A stretch of DNA of 64,000 nt from Aegilops tauschii subsp. strangulata (taxonomy: Eukaryota > Streptophyta > Magnoliopsida > Poales > Poaceae). A model generated the notes under the pieces. That model did no database searches and was not told where the DNA came from. It saw nothing but the letters and a program-made list of their open reading frames with translations. A program made the translations under genes and the position numbers. Position 1 is the first letter of the stretch, and each line of letters opens with the position of its first letter. Of this stretch, positions 1 through 12,363 are shown piece after piece. Where the stretch lies: assembly GCF_002575655.3 (NCBI RefSeq), contig NC_053038.3, positions 141,624,885 through 141,688,884 on the forward strand. Direction: 5' to 3'.

Positions 1-231
1 GGACGTCATCGAGCTAAATGTGTGCTAAACACGGAGATGTTGTACGTTCGGTACTTGGATCGGTTGGATCGTGAAGACATTCGACTATATCAACTGCGTT
101 AACATAACGCTTCCGCTTTCGGTCTATGAGGGTACGTGGACACACTCTTCCCTCTCGTTGCTATGCATCTCCTAGATAGATCTTGCGTGATCGTAGGATT
201 TTTTTTGAATTACATGCTACGTTCCCCAACA
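1..231 (+). repeat. Copia LTR, 3' end fragment
   Basis: This matches the last ~230 bp of the Copia LTRs found complete at 38438-40155 and 45245-46961, including the shared stretch CTCGTTGCTATGCAT and the terminal CGTTCCCCAACA. No tRNA primer site follows the CA end at 231, so it is the 3' LTR of a plus-strand element lying left of the window, or a solo LTR. It belongs to the Angela/BARE/WIS-like group by resemblance. Confidence 0.85.
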
Positions 232-639
232 AAGGGTTCCCCACCCTTTGGTGTGATCTGATGGACTCGATCTTCACCTAATCAGAGTCCGTCGTGCTCC
301 TCAATGGTCTACCAGGGTGGTGGATCAAGTGCAAGCTGGGTCTTCAAGAGGGTGACCCACTATCTCTACAACTTTTCCTCATCATGGCTAATTTCTTACA
401 AATAGCCATCAAGGCGTGACTCCGTCCTTGAGCATCTCATCATCGTCAGGGCCCCTGCCCGGTGCTCGCAGACAACATGCTAATTATTATGTGTGTTATG
501 TTTCCTGTGGCGCGCCGACTAAAAGAGTTGATGGACGCATTCTAACTAATCACTAGGCTCGCCATCAACTTCCATAAAGAACACCTTGTACTCATACACG
601 TTCCACCAATGGAGCTCGACGAGATCTGTGATGCCCTTG
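232..639 (+). pseudogene. LINE (non-LTR) reverse transcriptase relic
   Basis: Conceptual translation with a stop and frameshifts gives WCDLMDSIFT, then LLNGLPGWW, then LGLQEGDPLSLQLFLIMANF, which corresponds to the grass LINE RT motif G-x-R-Q-G-D-P-L-S-P-x-L-F. Further on, CPVLADNMLIIM corresponds to the YADD catalytic region with the aspartate pair altered, and AINFHKEHLVLIHV fits the following RT block. Only about 130 residues of the palm region survive; the endonuclease and poly(A) tail are absent. It abuts a Copia LTR on the left and another LTR on the right, so it is an old target. Assignment to the LINE RT fold is from motif order only. Confidence 0.7.
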
Positions 640-1656
640 TGATATGGGGCAAACTATTGGGTGGCCCGATCTTCACAATTTGGAGGTATCTTTGAGGGAA
701 AGCACGATGAATATGAAGAATAAAGGGGAAACTCAAGAGGAAAACACTCAAGGACAAGATTCACCACCAATCTTACTCAAGCCACAAGTCAAAGTAAGAT
801 ACACCCCAAGAGCTAACAAGCAACAAAGGAAAGTAAATAACATACCCCAAATACCTAAGGGAAGAGAAACCCATGTGAGGATAGTTCTTCCCCAAATCCA
901 AAGGATGAGGAGATCTTGTCAAGTAGAATTTTCTCGCATAAGAGGTCTAGATCTTCAAGGGGGGTGGGTAGATTGAGCAAAGCTCTCACAAGATATTAGT
1001 CTAAACTTTTCTAACCCTAGATTTGGGAAGAGGTACGGTATACATAGATTCTGGATGAAGGGGTATGGGGGGCACGGGCTAAGCTCGAATTTTGTGCGCG
1101 TAGGCTGGTCGTTCAGTCTGATTTGGGTTAGAGTATCCGAGTGGTTGGAACATCTAGGAATATCACGGGCATGTCTGACATGTTGCAAATGTCTGACATG
1201 TTGCAAATGTCTGACATGTTGCAAATGTCTGACATGTTGCAAATGTCTTGTAGATAAGTTGGACATGTCTCAGACATTGGTCGGTTGGTCTGACGTGTCG
1301 GAGGTTCTAAGAAATGTCGAAGGTATGTCTGACCCATTCCAGAGAGTTGCAGCATAGGGTTGGATGCACTTCAGGCAAGTCCGACCGACAAGTGAGAGGG
1401 CTCCAAAAGGGTTGCAAGAGGGCCAGACATGCCTCGTACAATCCGAGGTGTGTCCAAATTTTTTTTCCTCCTTTGTTTGCTCTTCTCTTAGCTCTCCGAT
1501 GGTGCTCCATGCTCCTTTAGGTCCTTCAACCTCCTTGGTTTCCATGCTTTTAAGCTCACATAGTATTCCCACTTCTGGTAGTAGCCATGTAGAATTTAGA
1601 AAATAGGGAGTTCGAGAGGTGATGTAAGTGGGTGCTTCACTTCACCCTCCCGATGG
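640..1656 (-). repeat. LTR-like sequence of the same family as 22036-22591/47062-47498
   Basis: It begins TGATATGGGG and runs parallel to the sequence starting TGATACGGGG at 22039: a CCGATCTTTCAC-like block, GAGGAAACACTC-like blocks, a GAGCAAAGCT block, then a GGGGTA-rich stretch followed by a repetitive segment. By analogy with that copy the element is on the minus strand, so the left end is the 3' end of the LTR. It has no credible coding potential. The right edge is cut by the LTR beginning at 1657. Confidence 0.5.
1171..1250. repeat. 18-bp tandem repeat, about 4.4 copies
   Basis: The unit ATGTCTGACATGTTGCAA occurs four times in exact head-to-tail register from 1171 to 1242, followed by a partial copy. 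Exact copy identity suggests recent expansion or constraint. It sits in the part of the LTR that, in the copy near 22500, carries GC-rich GGAAGTTCCGGGC-like repeats. Confidence 0.95.
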
Positions 1657-2101
1657 TGTCCTGGATTAGGGGTCACTCAACACGTCCTCTCCTAGTCAGG
1701 TGGGCCAAGCCATGCGCCCCCATGTCGGTTCATCAGTGGGCCACGCCGAGGCAGCCCATGGTGCATAGAAGGAATGCTCCCGAGGACTTGACGCATACTC
1801 TAATATTTAGAGGTCCTCTACAACACATTTACCTTCTACGTAGCCGACCTATTTGTAATCCTAGACCCCCACTACCTATATAAACCAGGGTGTAGGACTC
1901 ATGGACAACACACAAAAATCTCGTGGTAGATCAACCTGTACTTTTTACTCCATCCCAAATCAATACAACACAAGTAGGACATAAGGTTTTATCTCCTAGA
2001 ATAGCTCAAACCTAGGTAAAATCCCGTTTCTCTGTTGCCATCGCGTCAAGGGTACTAATTCAGGACCCCCTACCTGGGATCTACCAAAATCAACTCCGTC
2101 A
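1657..2101 (+). repeat. Gypsy-type LTR, short (about 445 bp)
   Basis: It starts TGTCCTGGATTAGGGG and ends AACTCCGTCA, with a TATA-like CTATATAAACC near 1873 and the block CAGGACCCCCTACCTGGGATCT before the end. The order (TGGATTAGGG, TATA, CAAACCTGGGTAAA-like, CCCCCTAC...GATCT, CA) is that of the Fatima-like LTR at 54221-54686, but heavily diverged. The following 101 bp (2102-2202) would be internal sequence; no PBS is convincing there. Orientation is inferred from the TATA. Confidence 0.6.
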
Positions 2102-2202
2102 CCCCCATCCCTAGGGAAAATCTGCCCTCGGAACAAGACCCTCATCACCGTGAAAAGGAGAAAGGTCGGCAATGTAGAAGGTGTCACTCAGCAAGTACTT
2201 GT

Positions 2203-3123
2203 TGATACGTCCCAAATGTATCTACTTTTCCAAACTCTTTTGCTCTTGTTTTGGACTCTAATTTGCATGATTTGAATTAAACTAACCAGACTGATGCTAT
2301 TTTCAGTAGAACTACCAAGGTGTTGTTTTTGTGCAGAAAAATAGAAGTTCTCGGATTGGGCTAAAAATTTACGGAGAATTTTTCCAGAATATATATAAAA
2401 AAATTGGCGAAGAGAACTACTGGAGGGGGCCACCCAGGAGCCACGAGCTCAGGGGCGCGGCCACCCCCCAGGGCACGCCCTGTGAGCTCGTGGGCCCCTT
2501 GGGCCTCTAGCAACCCTAACTCCAACTCCATAAGTACCGTCTCACGGAGAAAAATATCAGAGAGAATGAATCATTGCATTTTATGATAAGGAGCTGCCGC
2601 CACCTCCGGTTCTTCATTGAGAGGGCTGATTTGGAGTCCGTTCGGGGCTTCAGAGGGTGGAATTCATCACTGTCGTCATCATCAACCCTTCTCCATCAAC
2701 AATTCCATGATGCTCACTACTGGGAGTGAGTAATTCCTTCTTGGATTGCTGGATGGTGATGGAGTTGGATGACATTTGTCATGTAATCGAGTCAATCTGT
2801 TAGGGCTTAATCCCTAGTATCCACTATGTTCTGAGATTGATGTTGCTATGACTTCGCTAGGCTGAATGCTTGTCACTAGGACCCGAGTGCCATGATTTCA
2901 GATCTAAACCCTCTATGTTTTCATGAATATATTTGAGTTCTTGATCCTATCTGCTAGTTATATGCACTTGTTATTGTTCTGCTCCATAGACCCCAAAGTG
3001 ACAATAGTTGGGATACTCTTCGGGGATGACTGTAATTCGAGGAGTTCATGTATTCACCATGTGTTAATTCTTTGTTCCAGTTATCTATTAAAAGGAGGCC
3101 TTAATATCCCTTATATTTCCTTA
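2203..3123 (+). repeat. Gypsy-type 5' LTR, first part
   Basis: It starts TGATACGTCCC and is homologous, in opposite orientation, to the solo LTR at 24693-26099 (shared blocks include GGACTCTAATTTGCATGATTTGAAT and ATTTTCAGTAGAACTACCA-like sequence). It stops at a TTA duplicated by the Harbinger insertion and resumes at 21448. The two parts total about 1.41 kb, matching the solo copy of 1.41 kb. Confidence 0.85.
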
Positions 3124-3140
3124 GAGCATCTCCAACAGGC
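3121..3140 (+). repeat. Harbinger left TSD (TTA) and TIR
   Basis: TTA at 3121-3123 is followed by the 17-bp TIR. The adjoining GC-rich segment to 3424 reads as subterminal and 5' leader sequence of the accessory ORF. Confidence 0.9.
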
Positions 3141-3424
3141 ACGCAATCTTAGCAGCGCGCTGGAAAAAACACCTTTTTTGCGCGCGCGCAGCCGAAACGG
3201 GCGCTCCAGCAGATGCGCAAAAAACACGCGCGCGATATAATGGGTTCAGAGCGCGAAGGAAAATGACATCATGTGCCGCTTATTTCATGCACCCGCTCCC
3301 GCGTGCTGGACATTCGAGCGCACGTGACCAACTGCCGCCAATCTCTCCGGCCGCCCCACCTTCGCCCCGCCCCGCGCCGCCACCGGGGAAATTCGACCCA
3401 TGGAAGGCCGTGCCAACATCTCCC

Positions 3425-5129
3425 TGTTGGGGAACGTAGCATGAAATTTCAAAAAATTCCTACGATCACGCAAGATCTATCTAGGAGATGCATAGCAATG
3501 GGAGGGGGAGAGTGTGTCCACGTACCCTCATAGACCAAAAGAGGAAGCGTTAGGTTAACGCGGTTGATGTAGTCGAACGTCTTCACGATCCAACCGATCT
3601 AGTACCGAACGTACAACACCTCCGAGTTCAGCACACGTTCAACTCGATGATGTCCCTCGAACTCTTGATCCAGCAGAGGGACGAGGGAGAGTTTCGTCAG
3701 CACGACGGCATGGTGACAGTGATGTGATCCGCACAGGGATTCGCCTAAGCACTACGACGCTATGACCGGAGGAGTAAACTATGGAGGGGGCACCGCACAC
3801 AGCTAAGAGATCAACTGTTGTTCTTTGGGGTGCCCCCCTACCCACGTATATCAAGGAGGAGGGTAGGAGGCGGCCGGCCTGGAGGGGGCGCGCCAAAGGG
3901 GGAGTCCTACTAGGACTCCACTCCTAGTAGGATTTGCCCTACCCCTATTTTCCTTCTTACGAAGGGGGAAAAGGGGGAAGGAGAGGGAAGAGGAGAAGGA
4001 AAGGGGGGCACGCCCCCTCCCCTAGTCCAATTCGGACTCCCCACGGGAGGGGGGCATGGCCACCCTTTGTGGGCTGCCTCCCCTCTCCCCTATGGCCCAT
4101 GTAGGCCCAACAATTCCCCGGGGGGTTCCGTAACCCCTCGGTACTCCGAAATATACTCGAACCATTCCGGTGTCCGAATATCATCGTCCAATATATCAAT
4201 CTTTACCTCTCGACCATTTTGAGACTCCTCGTCATGCTCGTGATCTCATCCGGGACTCCGAACAAACTTCGGTCACCAAAACACATAACTCATAATACAA
4301 ATCTTCATCGAACGTTAAGCGTGCGGACCCTACAGGTTCGAGAACTATGTAGACATGACCGAGACACATCTCCGGTTAATGACCAACAGCGGAACCTGGA
4401 TGCTCATATTGGTTCCTACATATTCTACGAAGATCTTTATCGGTCAAACTGTAATAACAACTTACATTATTCCCTTTGTCATCAGTATGTTACTTGCCCG
4501 AGATTCGATCGTCAGTATCATAATACCTAGTTCAATCTCGTTACCAGCAAGTCTCTTTGCTCGTTCCGTAATGCATCATCCCATAACTAACTCATTAGTC
4601 ACATTGCTTGCAAGGCTTATAGTGATGTGCATTACCGAGAGGGCCCAGAGATACCTCTCTGATACTCGGAGTGACAAATCCTAATCTTGATCTATGCCAA
4701 CCCAACAAACACCTTCGGAGACACCTGTAGAGCATCTTTATAATCACCCAGTTATGTTTTAGGTGACGTTTGATAGCACACAAGGTGTTCCTCCGGTATT
4801 CGGGAGTTGCATAGTCTAATAGTCAGAGGAATATGTATAAGTCATGAAGAAAGCAATAGCAATAAAACTTAACGATCATTATGCTAAGCTAACGGATGGG
4901 TCTTGTTCATCAAATGACAACACATGTCTATGGTTTGGAAACTTAACCATCTTTGATTAACGAGCTAGTCAAGTAGAGGCATACTAGGGACACTCTGTTT
5001 TGTCTATGTATTCACACGTGTACTAAGTTTTCGGTTAATACAATTTTAGCATGAATAATAAACATTTATCATGATATAAGGAAATATAAATAAAAACTTT
5101 ATTATTGCCTCTAGGGCATATTTCCTTTA
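3425..5129 (-). repeat. Copia A 3' LTR
   Basis: In plus coordinates it starts TGTTGGGGAACGTAGC and ends CATATTTCCTTTA; the terminal dinucleotide has decayed (TA for CA). A polypurine tract, GTGGGAGAC on the element strand, lies just outside at about 5130-5139. Confidence 0.92.
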
Positions 5130-5161
5130 GTCTCCCACTTCACTAGAGTCAATAATCTAGG

Positions 5162-6468
5162 TTACATAGTAATGATTCTAACACCCATGGAGTCTTGGTG
5201 CTGATCATGTTTTGCTTGTGGAAGAGGCTTAGTCAACGGGTCTGCAACATTCAGATCCGTATGTATTTTGCAAATCTCTATGTCTCCCTCCTTGACTTGA
5301 TCGCGGATGGAGTTGAAGCGTCTCTTGATGTGTTTGGTTCTCTTGTGAAATCTAGTTTCCTTCGATAAGGCAATTGCTCCAGTATTGTCACAAAAGATTT
5401 TCATTGGACCCGATGAACTAGGTGTTACACCTAGATCGGATATGAACTCCTTCATCCAGAGTCCTTCACTTGCTGCTTCCGAAGCAGCCATGTACTCCGC
5501 TTCACACGTAGATCCCGCCACAACACTCTGCTTGGAACTGCACCAACTTACAGCTCCACCATTCAATATAAATACATACTCGGTTTGCGACTTAGAGTCA
5601 TCCGGATCAGTGTCAAAGCTTGCATCGACGTAACCATTTTCGACAAGCTCTTTGTCACCTCCATAAATGAGAAACATATCCTTAGTCCTTTTCAGGTATT
5701 TCAGGATGTTCTTGACCGCTGTCCAGTGATCCACTCCTGGATTACTTGGGTACCTCCCTGCTAAACTTATAGCAGGGCACACATCAGGTATGGTACACAA
5801 CATTGCATACATGATAGAACCTATGGTTGAGGTATAGGGAATAACTTTCATTTTGTCTCTATCTTCTACAGTGGTCGGGCATTGAGTCTGACTCAACTTC
5901 ACACCTTGTAACACAGGCAAGAACCCTTTCTTTGACGGATCCATTTTGAACTTCTTCAAAACTTTATCAAGGTATGTGCTTTGTGAAAGTCCAATTAAGC
6001 GTCTTGATCTATCTCTATAGATCTTAATGCCCAATATATAAGCAGCTTCACCGAGGTCTTTCATTGAAAAATTCTTATTCAAGTATCCTTTTACGCTATC
6101 CAGAAATTCTGTATTATTTCCAATCAACAATATGTCATCCACATATAATATTAGAAATGCTAGAGAGCTCGCACTCACTTTTTTTTAAATACAGGCTTCT
6201 CCAAAATTCTGTATAAAACCATATGTTTTGAGCACACTATCAAAGCGTATATTCCAACTCCGAGAGGCTTGCACCAGTCCATAAGTGGATCGCTGGAGCT
6301 TTCACACTTTGTTAGCACCTTTAGGATCGACAAAACCTTCTGGTTGCATCATATACAACTCTTCTCTAATAAATCCATTAAGGAATGCAGTTTTGACATC
6401 CATTTGCCAAATTTCATAATCATAAAATGCAGCAATTTCTAACATGATTCAGACAGACTTAAGCATCT
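5162..6468 (-). pseudogene. Copia A reverse transcriptase and RNase H
   Basis: The 338-residue reading frame at 5162-6178 contains the catalytic RT motif ILYVDDILLIG, the fingers/thumb segment MKDLGEAAYILGIKIYRD, and a Copia RNase H with VDASFDTD, STCEAEYMAASEA, FCDNTGAIALS and HKRTKHI. These are the expected acidic and histidine catalytic positions, and this is the best-preserved domain in the window. The RT N-terminal part (6179-6468) is shifted and contains stops near 6184-6470, so no continuous pol product is possible. Together with the integrase and gag pieces it would form one polyprotein of Copia type. Confidence 0.88.
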
Positions 6469-8037
6469 CTACGGTGAGAAGGTCTCATCGTAGTCAACTC
6501 CTTGAACTTGTAGAAAACCTTTCGCAACAAGTCGAGCTTTGTAGTCAGTAACATTACCGTTAACGTCAGTCTTCTTCTTGAAGATCCATTTATTCTCTAT
6601 GGCTTGCCAATCATCGGGCAAGTCAACCAAAGTCCACACTTTGTTCCCATACATGGATTCCATCTCAGATTTCATGGCCTCAAGCCATTTCACGGAATCT
6701 AGGCTCATCATCGCTTCCTCATAGTTCGTAGGCTCGTCATGGTCTAGTAACATGACTTCCACAACAGGAATACCGTACCACTCTGGTGCGGAACATACTC
6801 TGGTTGACCTACAAGGTTCGGTAGTAACTTGATCTGAAGTTTCATGATCATCATCATTAACTTCCTCACTAATTGGTGTAGGCATCACTGGAACTGATTT
6901 CTGTGATGAACCACTTTCCAATTCGGGAGAAGGTACAACTACCTCATCAAGTTCTACTTTCCTCCCACTCACTTCTTTCGAGAGAAACTCCTTCTCTTTA
7001 AAGGATCCATTCTTAGCAATGAATATCTTGCCTTCGGATCTGTGATAGAAGGTGTACCCAACATTTTCCTTTGGGTATCTTATGAAGACGCATTTCTCCG
7101 ATTTGGTTTCAAGGTTATCAGGTTGAAGCTTTTTCACATAAGCATCGCAGCCCCAAACTTTAAGAAACGATAGCTTAGGTTTCTTACCAAACCACAGTCC
7201 ATATGGTGTCGTCTTAACAGATTTATATGGTGCACTATTTAACGTGAATGCATCCATCTCTAAAGCATAACCCCAAAACGATAGTGGTAAATCGGTAAGA
7301 GACATCATAGATCGCACCATATCTAATAAAGTATGGTTACGACATTCGGACACACCATTACGCTGTGGTGTTCCAGGTGGCGTGAGTTGCGAAACTATTC
7401 CACATTGTTTCAAATGAAGACCAAACTCGTAACTCAAATATTCGCCTCCGCGATCAGATCGTAGAAACTTTATTTTTTTTTTTTACGATGATTTTCCACT
7501 TCACTATGAAATTCTTTGAACTTTTCAAATGTTTCAGACTTATGTTCATTAAGTAGATATAACCATATCTGCTCAAATCATCTGTGAAGGTCAGAAAATA
7601 ACGATACGCGCTGCGAGCCGCAACACTCATCGGACCGCATACATCAGTATGTATTATTTCCATAAGTCAGTGGCTCGCTCCATTGTTCCGGAGAACGGAG
7701 TCTTAGTCATCTTGCCCATCAGGCATGGTTTGCAAGCATCGAGTGATTCATAATCAAGTAATTCCAAACGCCCATCTGCATGGAGTTTCTTCATGCACTT
7801 TACACCAATATGACCTAAACGACAGTGCCACAAATAAGTTGCATTATCATTATTAATTTTGCATCTTTTGGCTTCAATATTATGAATATGTGTATCACCA
7901 CGACCGACATTCAACAAAAATAGACCACTCATTAAGAGTGCATGACCATAAAAGATATTACTCATATAAATAGAACAACCACTATTCTCTGATTTGAATG
8001 AATAACCGTCTCGCATCAAACAAGATCCAGATAACAA
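6469..8037 (-). pseudogene. Copia A integrase and start of reverse transcriptase
   Basis: The HHCC zinc-binding region reads LWHCRLGHIG ... ACKPCLMGK (7654-8037). Next comes the catalytic core with IHTDVCGP and DDLSRYGYIYLM (7454-7663), then TPPGTPQRNGVSECRNHTLLD (6469-7437), where the usual glutamate of SE(R/H)RN is replaced by cysteine. The C-terminal part runs into the RT start, VDLPDDWQAIENKWIFKKK ... YKARLVAKGF. Frameshifts separate the three pieces at about 7440-7460 and 7655. Confidence 0.85.
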
Positions 8038-9077
8038 TTATTCAGGTCTAAAACTAATCCCGAAGGTAGATGTAGAGGTAGCGTGCCGACGGCGATCACA
8101 TCGACCTTGGAACCATTTCTGACACGCATCATCACCTCGTCCTTAGCCAATCTTCGTTTAATCTGTAGCCCCTGTTTCGAGTTGCAAATAAGAGCAACAG
8201 AACCAGTATCAAATACCCAGACGCTACTACGAGCATTAGTAAGGTACACATCAATAACATGTATATCAAATATACCTTTCAGTTTGCCATCCTTCTTATC
8301 CGCCAAATACTTGGGGCAGTTCTGCTTCCAGTGACCAGTCCCTTTGCAGTAGAAGCACTCGGTTTCAGGCTTAGGTCCAGACTTGGGCTTCTTCCGTTGA
8401 GCAACAATTTGCTTGCTATTCATCTTGAAGTTCCCCTTCTTCCCTTTGCCCTTTTTCTTGAAACTAGTGGTCTTGTTAACCATCAACACTTGATGCTCCT
8501 TCTTGATTTCTACCTCCGCAGCCTTAAGCATTGCGAAGAGCTCGGGAATTGTCTTTTCCATCCCTTGCATATTATAGTTCATCACGTAGTTATAGTAACT
8601 TGGTGATAGTGACTAGAGAACTTTGTCAATCACTATCTTATCTGGAAGATTAACTCCCACATGATTCAAGCGATTCTAGTACCCAGACATTGTGAGCACA
8701 TGCTCATTAGCTGAGCTATTCTCCTCCATCTTGTAGGGAAAGTACTTGTCAGTGGTCTCATACCTCTCGACACGGGCATGAGTCGGAAATACCAATTTCA
8801 GTTCTTGGAACATCTCATATGCTCCATGGCGTTCAAAACATTTTTTATGTCCCGGTTCTAAGCTGTAAAGCATGGTGCACTAAACTATCAAGTAGTCATC
8901 ATATCGAGCTTGCAAAACGTTCATAACGTCTGCATCTGCTCCTGCAACAGGTTCGTCACCTAGTGGTGCATCAAGGACATAATTCTTCTGTTCAGCAATG
9001 AGGGTAATCCTCAGATAACGGACCCACTCCGCATCATTGCTACTATCATATTTCAACTTAGTTTTCTCTAGGAACAT
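8038..9077 (-). pseudogene. Copia A gag and protease
   Basis: The reading starts MFLEKTKLKYDSSND at 9077 and runs through gag segments (8880-9077, 8676-8873) separated by stop codons. The zinc knuckle CFYCKGTGHWKQNC (CX2CX4HX4C) follows, then the protease motif VFDTGSV in the 189-residue frame ending near 8016. The DTG triad of an aspartic protease is kept. Gag would form particles and bind RNA; the protease would cut the polyprotein. At least three internal stops break it. Confidence 0.85.
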
Positions 9078-10351
9078 ATAAAAAATAAAACAGGGGAGCT
9101 ATACACGAGCTATTGATCTACAACATAGATATGCAAATACTAGCAGGACTAAGTTCATGATAAATTAAGTTCAATTAATCATATTACTTAAGAAATCCCA
9201 CTTAGATAGACATCCCTTGAGTCATCTAAATGATCACGTGATCCATATCAACTAAACCATGTCTGATCATCACGTGAGATGGAGTAGTTTTCAATGGTGA
9301 ACATCTCTATGTTGATCATATCTACTATATGATTCACGTTCGACCTTTCAGTCTCCAGTGTTCCAAGGCCATGTCTGTACATGCTAGGCTCGTCAAGTTT
9401 AACCCGAGTATTCCGCACGTGCAAAACTGTCTTGCACCCGTTGTATGTGAACGTAGAGCTTATCACACCCGATCATCACGTGGTGTCTCGGCACGACGAA
9501 CTGTCGCAATGGTGCATACTCAGGTAGAACACTTATACCTTGAAATTTTTAGTGAGGGATCGTCTTATAATGCTACTGCCGTACTAAGCAAAATAAGATG
9601 CATAAAAGATAAACATCATATGCAATCAAAATATGTGACATGATATGGCCATCATCATCTTGTGCCTTTGATCTCCATCTCCAAAGCACCGTCATGATCT
9701 CCATCGTCACCGGCTTGATACCTTGATCTCCAACGTAGCGTCATTGTCGTCTCGCCAACTATTGCTTCTACAACTATCGCTACCGCATAGTGATAAAGTA
9801 AAGCAATTACATGGTGATTGCATTTCATACAATAAAGCAACAACCATAAGGCTCCTGCCAGTTGCCGATAACTTCTACAAAACATGATCATCTCATACAA
9901 TAACTTATATCTCATCATGTCTTGACCATATCACATCACAACATGCCCTGCAAAAACAAGTTAGACGTCCTCTACTTCGTTGTTGCAAGTTTTACGTGGC
10001 TGCTACGGGCTTCTAGCAAGAACCGTTCTTACCTACGCATCAAAACCACAACGATTTTTTGTCAAGTGTGTTGTTTTAACCTTCAACAAGGACGGCCATA
10101 GTCAAATTCGATTCAACTAAAGTTGGAGAAACAGACACCCGCCAGCCACCTTTATGCAAAACAAGTTGCATGTCTGTCGGTGAACCGGTCTCATGAACGT
10201 GGTCATGTAAGGTTGGTCTGGGCCGCTTCATCCAACGATACCGCCGAATCCAAATAAGTCGTTGGTGGTAAGCAGTATGACTATTATCGCCACAACTCTC
10301 TGTGTTCTACTCGTGCATATCATCTACGCATAGACCTCGCTCGGATGCCAC
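9078..10351 (-). other. Copia A leader with tRNA primer-binding site
   Basis: About 1.27 kb between the 5' LTR and the gag start holds no credible ORF. On the element strand the PBS reads TGGCATCCGAGC (10339-10350), one base from the LTR. The usual Copia PBS for initiator tRNA-Met is TGGTATCAGAGC, as element B has. The same leader, with high similarity, lies at 40156-41425 and 62605-63873. Confidence 0.85.
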
Positions 10352-12090
10352 TGTTGGGGATCCGTAGCATACAATTTCATAAAATTTCCTACGATCACGC
10401 AAGATCTATCTAGGAGATGCATAGCAACGAGAGGGGGAGAGTGTGTCCACACACCCTCGTAGACCGAAAGCGGAAGTGTTAGGTTAACGCGGTTGATGTA
10501 GTCGAACGTCTTCACGATCCAAGCGATGTAGTACCGAACGTACGACACCTCCGAGTTCAGCACACGTTCAGCTCGATGACGTCCCTCAAACTCTTGATCC
10601 CGCAGAGGGTTAAGGGAGAGTTTCGTCAGCACGACGGCGTGGTGACGGTGATGGTGATGTGATCTGCGCAGGGCTTCGCCTAAGCACTACGACGCTATGA
10701 CCGGAGGAGTAAACCGTTGAGGGGGGCACCGCACACGGCTAAGAGATCAATTGTTGTTCTTTGGGGTGCCCGCCTACCCCTGTATATAAAGGAGGAGGGG
10801 AGGAGGCGGCCGGCCTGGAGGGGGCGCACCAAGGGGGGAGTCCTACTAGGACTCCACTTCTAGTAGGATTCGCCCCCCTGTTTTCCTTCTTACGGAGGGG
10901 AAAAGGGGGGAGGAGAGAGAAGAGGAGAAGGAAAGGGGGCGCACCCCCTCCCCTAGTCCAATTCAGACTCCCATGGGAGGGGGCGCGGCCACCCCTTGTG
11001 GGTTGCCTCCACTGTCCCCTATGGCCCATGTAGGCCCAACAATTCCCCGCGGTAACCCCTCGGTACTCCGAAATATACCCGAACCATTCTGAAACCATTC
11101 CAGTGTCCGAATATCAACATCCAATATATCAATCTTTACCTCTCGACCATTTCGAGACTCCTCGTCAAGTCCGTGATCTCATCCGGGAGTCTGAAAAAAC
11201 TTCGGTCACCAAAACACATAACTCATAATTCAAATAGTCATCGAACGTTAAGCATGCGGACCCTACGGGTTCGAGAACTACGTAGACATTACCGAGACAC
11301 ATCTCCGGTCAATAACCAACACCAGAACCTGGATGCTCATATTGGTTCCTACATATTCTACGAAGATCTTTATCGGTCAAACCGTAATAACAACATACAT
11401 TATTCCCTTTGTCATCGGTATATTACTTGCCCGAGATTCGGTCGTCGGTATCATCATACCTAGTTCAATCTCGTTACCAGCAAGTCTCTTTACACATTCC
11501 GTAATGCATCACCCGTAAATAACTCATTAGTCACATTGCTTGAAAGGCTTATAGTGATGTGCATTACCGAGAGGGCCCAGAGATACCTCTCCGATACTCG
11601 GAGTGACAAATCCTAATCTTGATCTATGCCAACCCAACAAACACCTTCGGAGACACTTTTAGAGAATCTTTATAATCACCCAGTTACGTTGTGATGTTTG
11701 ATAGCACACAAGGTGTTCCTCCGGTATTCGGGAGTTGCATAGTCTCTTAGTCAGAGGAATATGTATAAGTCCTGAAGAAAGCAATAGCAATAAAACTTAA
11801 TGATCATTATGCTAGGCTAACAGATGGGTCTTGTCCATCACATAATTCTCTAATGATGTGGTCCCGTTCATCAAATGACAACACATGTCTATGGTCAGGA
11901 AACTTAACCATCTTTGATTAACGAGCTAGTCAAGTAGAGGCATACTAGGGACACTCTGTTTTCTCTATGTATTCACACATGTACTAAGTTTCCGGTTAAT
12001 ACAATTCTAGCATGAATAATAATCATTTATCATGACATAAGGAAATATAAATAACAACTTTATTATTGCCTCTAGGGCATATTTCCTTCA
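10352..12090 (-). repeat. Copia A 5' LTR
   Basis: Starts TGTTGGGGATCCGTAGC and ends CATATTTCCTTCA. About 1.74 kb; contains a TATATA motif near 10786, which read on the minus strand gives the promoter TATA of the element. Confidence 0.92.
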
Positions 12091-12330
12091 CCCCCAACCC
12101 TGTCCTACACCGCCGCCGCCTCTGCCGGCACCGCAAACCCTAGTGCGGGGTTGAGCTTCAGCTTCTCCGCCAGCGGCCCTCCTCCAAGCACCAGTCTCGC
12201 GCGTGTCCTTTTCATGGAGCCATGGACGACCTCGCAGGGTGGCGTCACGTCATCGCCCGCCGTGAAGCCACGGGACACCATCTCCAAGCGACCGAATGCG
12301 GCGGCGACGACGGTGGGGAAGGTGTCCGGA

Positions 12331-12363
12331 AAGAAGAAGAAGAAGAAGAAGAAGAAGAAGAAG
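12331..12363 (+). repeat. (AAG)11 microsatellite
   Basis: Eleven perfect AAG units inside the accessory ORF, coding polylysine in that frame. Confidence 0.97.

Larger units (their letters stand above)
3425..12090 (-). mobile_element. Copia LTR retrotransposon A (Angela/BARE-like), complete but degenerate
   Basis: Two LTRs (3425-5129 and 10352-12090) flank an internal region with a PPT beside the left LTR, a PBS beside the right LTR, and a gag-PR-IN-RT-RH order on the minus strand, which is the Copia order. The flanking 5-mers are CTCCC (3420-3424) and CCCCC (12091-12095), a target duplication with one change. The LTRs differ by many substitutions and a ~33-bp indel (present near 11848, absent near 4905), so it is clearly older than element B. 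It inserted into the 5' leader region of the Harbinger accessory gene. Confidence 0.92.

Noticed and set aside
955..1266. Minus-strand ORF with repeated HLQHVR units
   Set aside because: Produced by the 18-bp tandem repeat, whose length is divisible by three; neighbouring frames are equally open.
1657..2202. Considered as a host promoter because of a TATA box
   Set aside because: TG...CA ends and block order match a Gypsy LTR; no gene follows.
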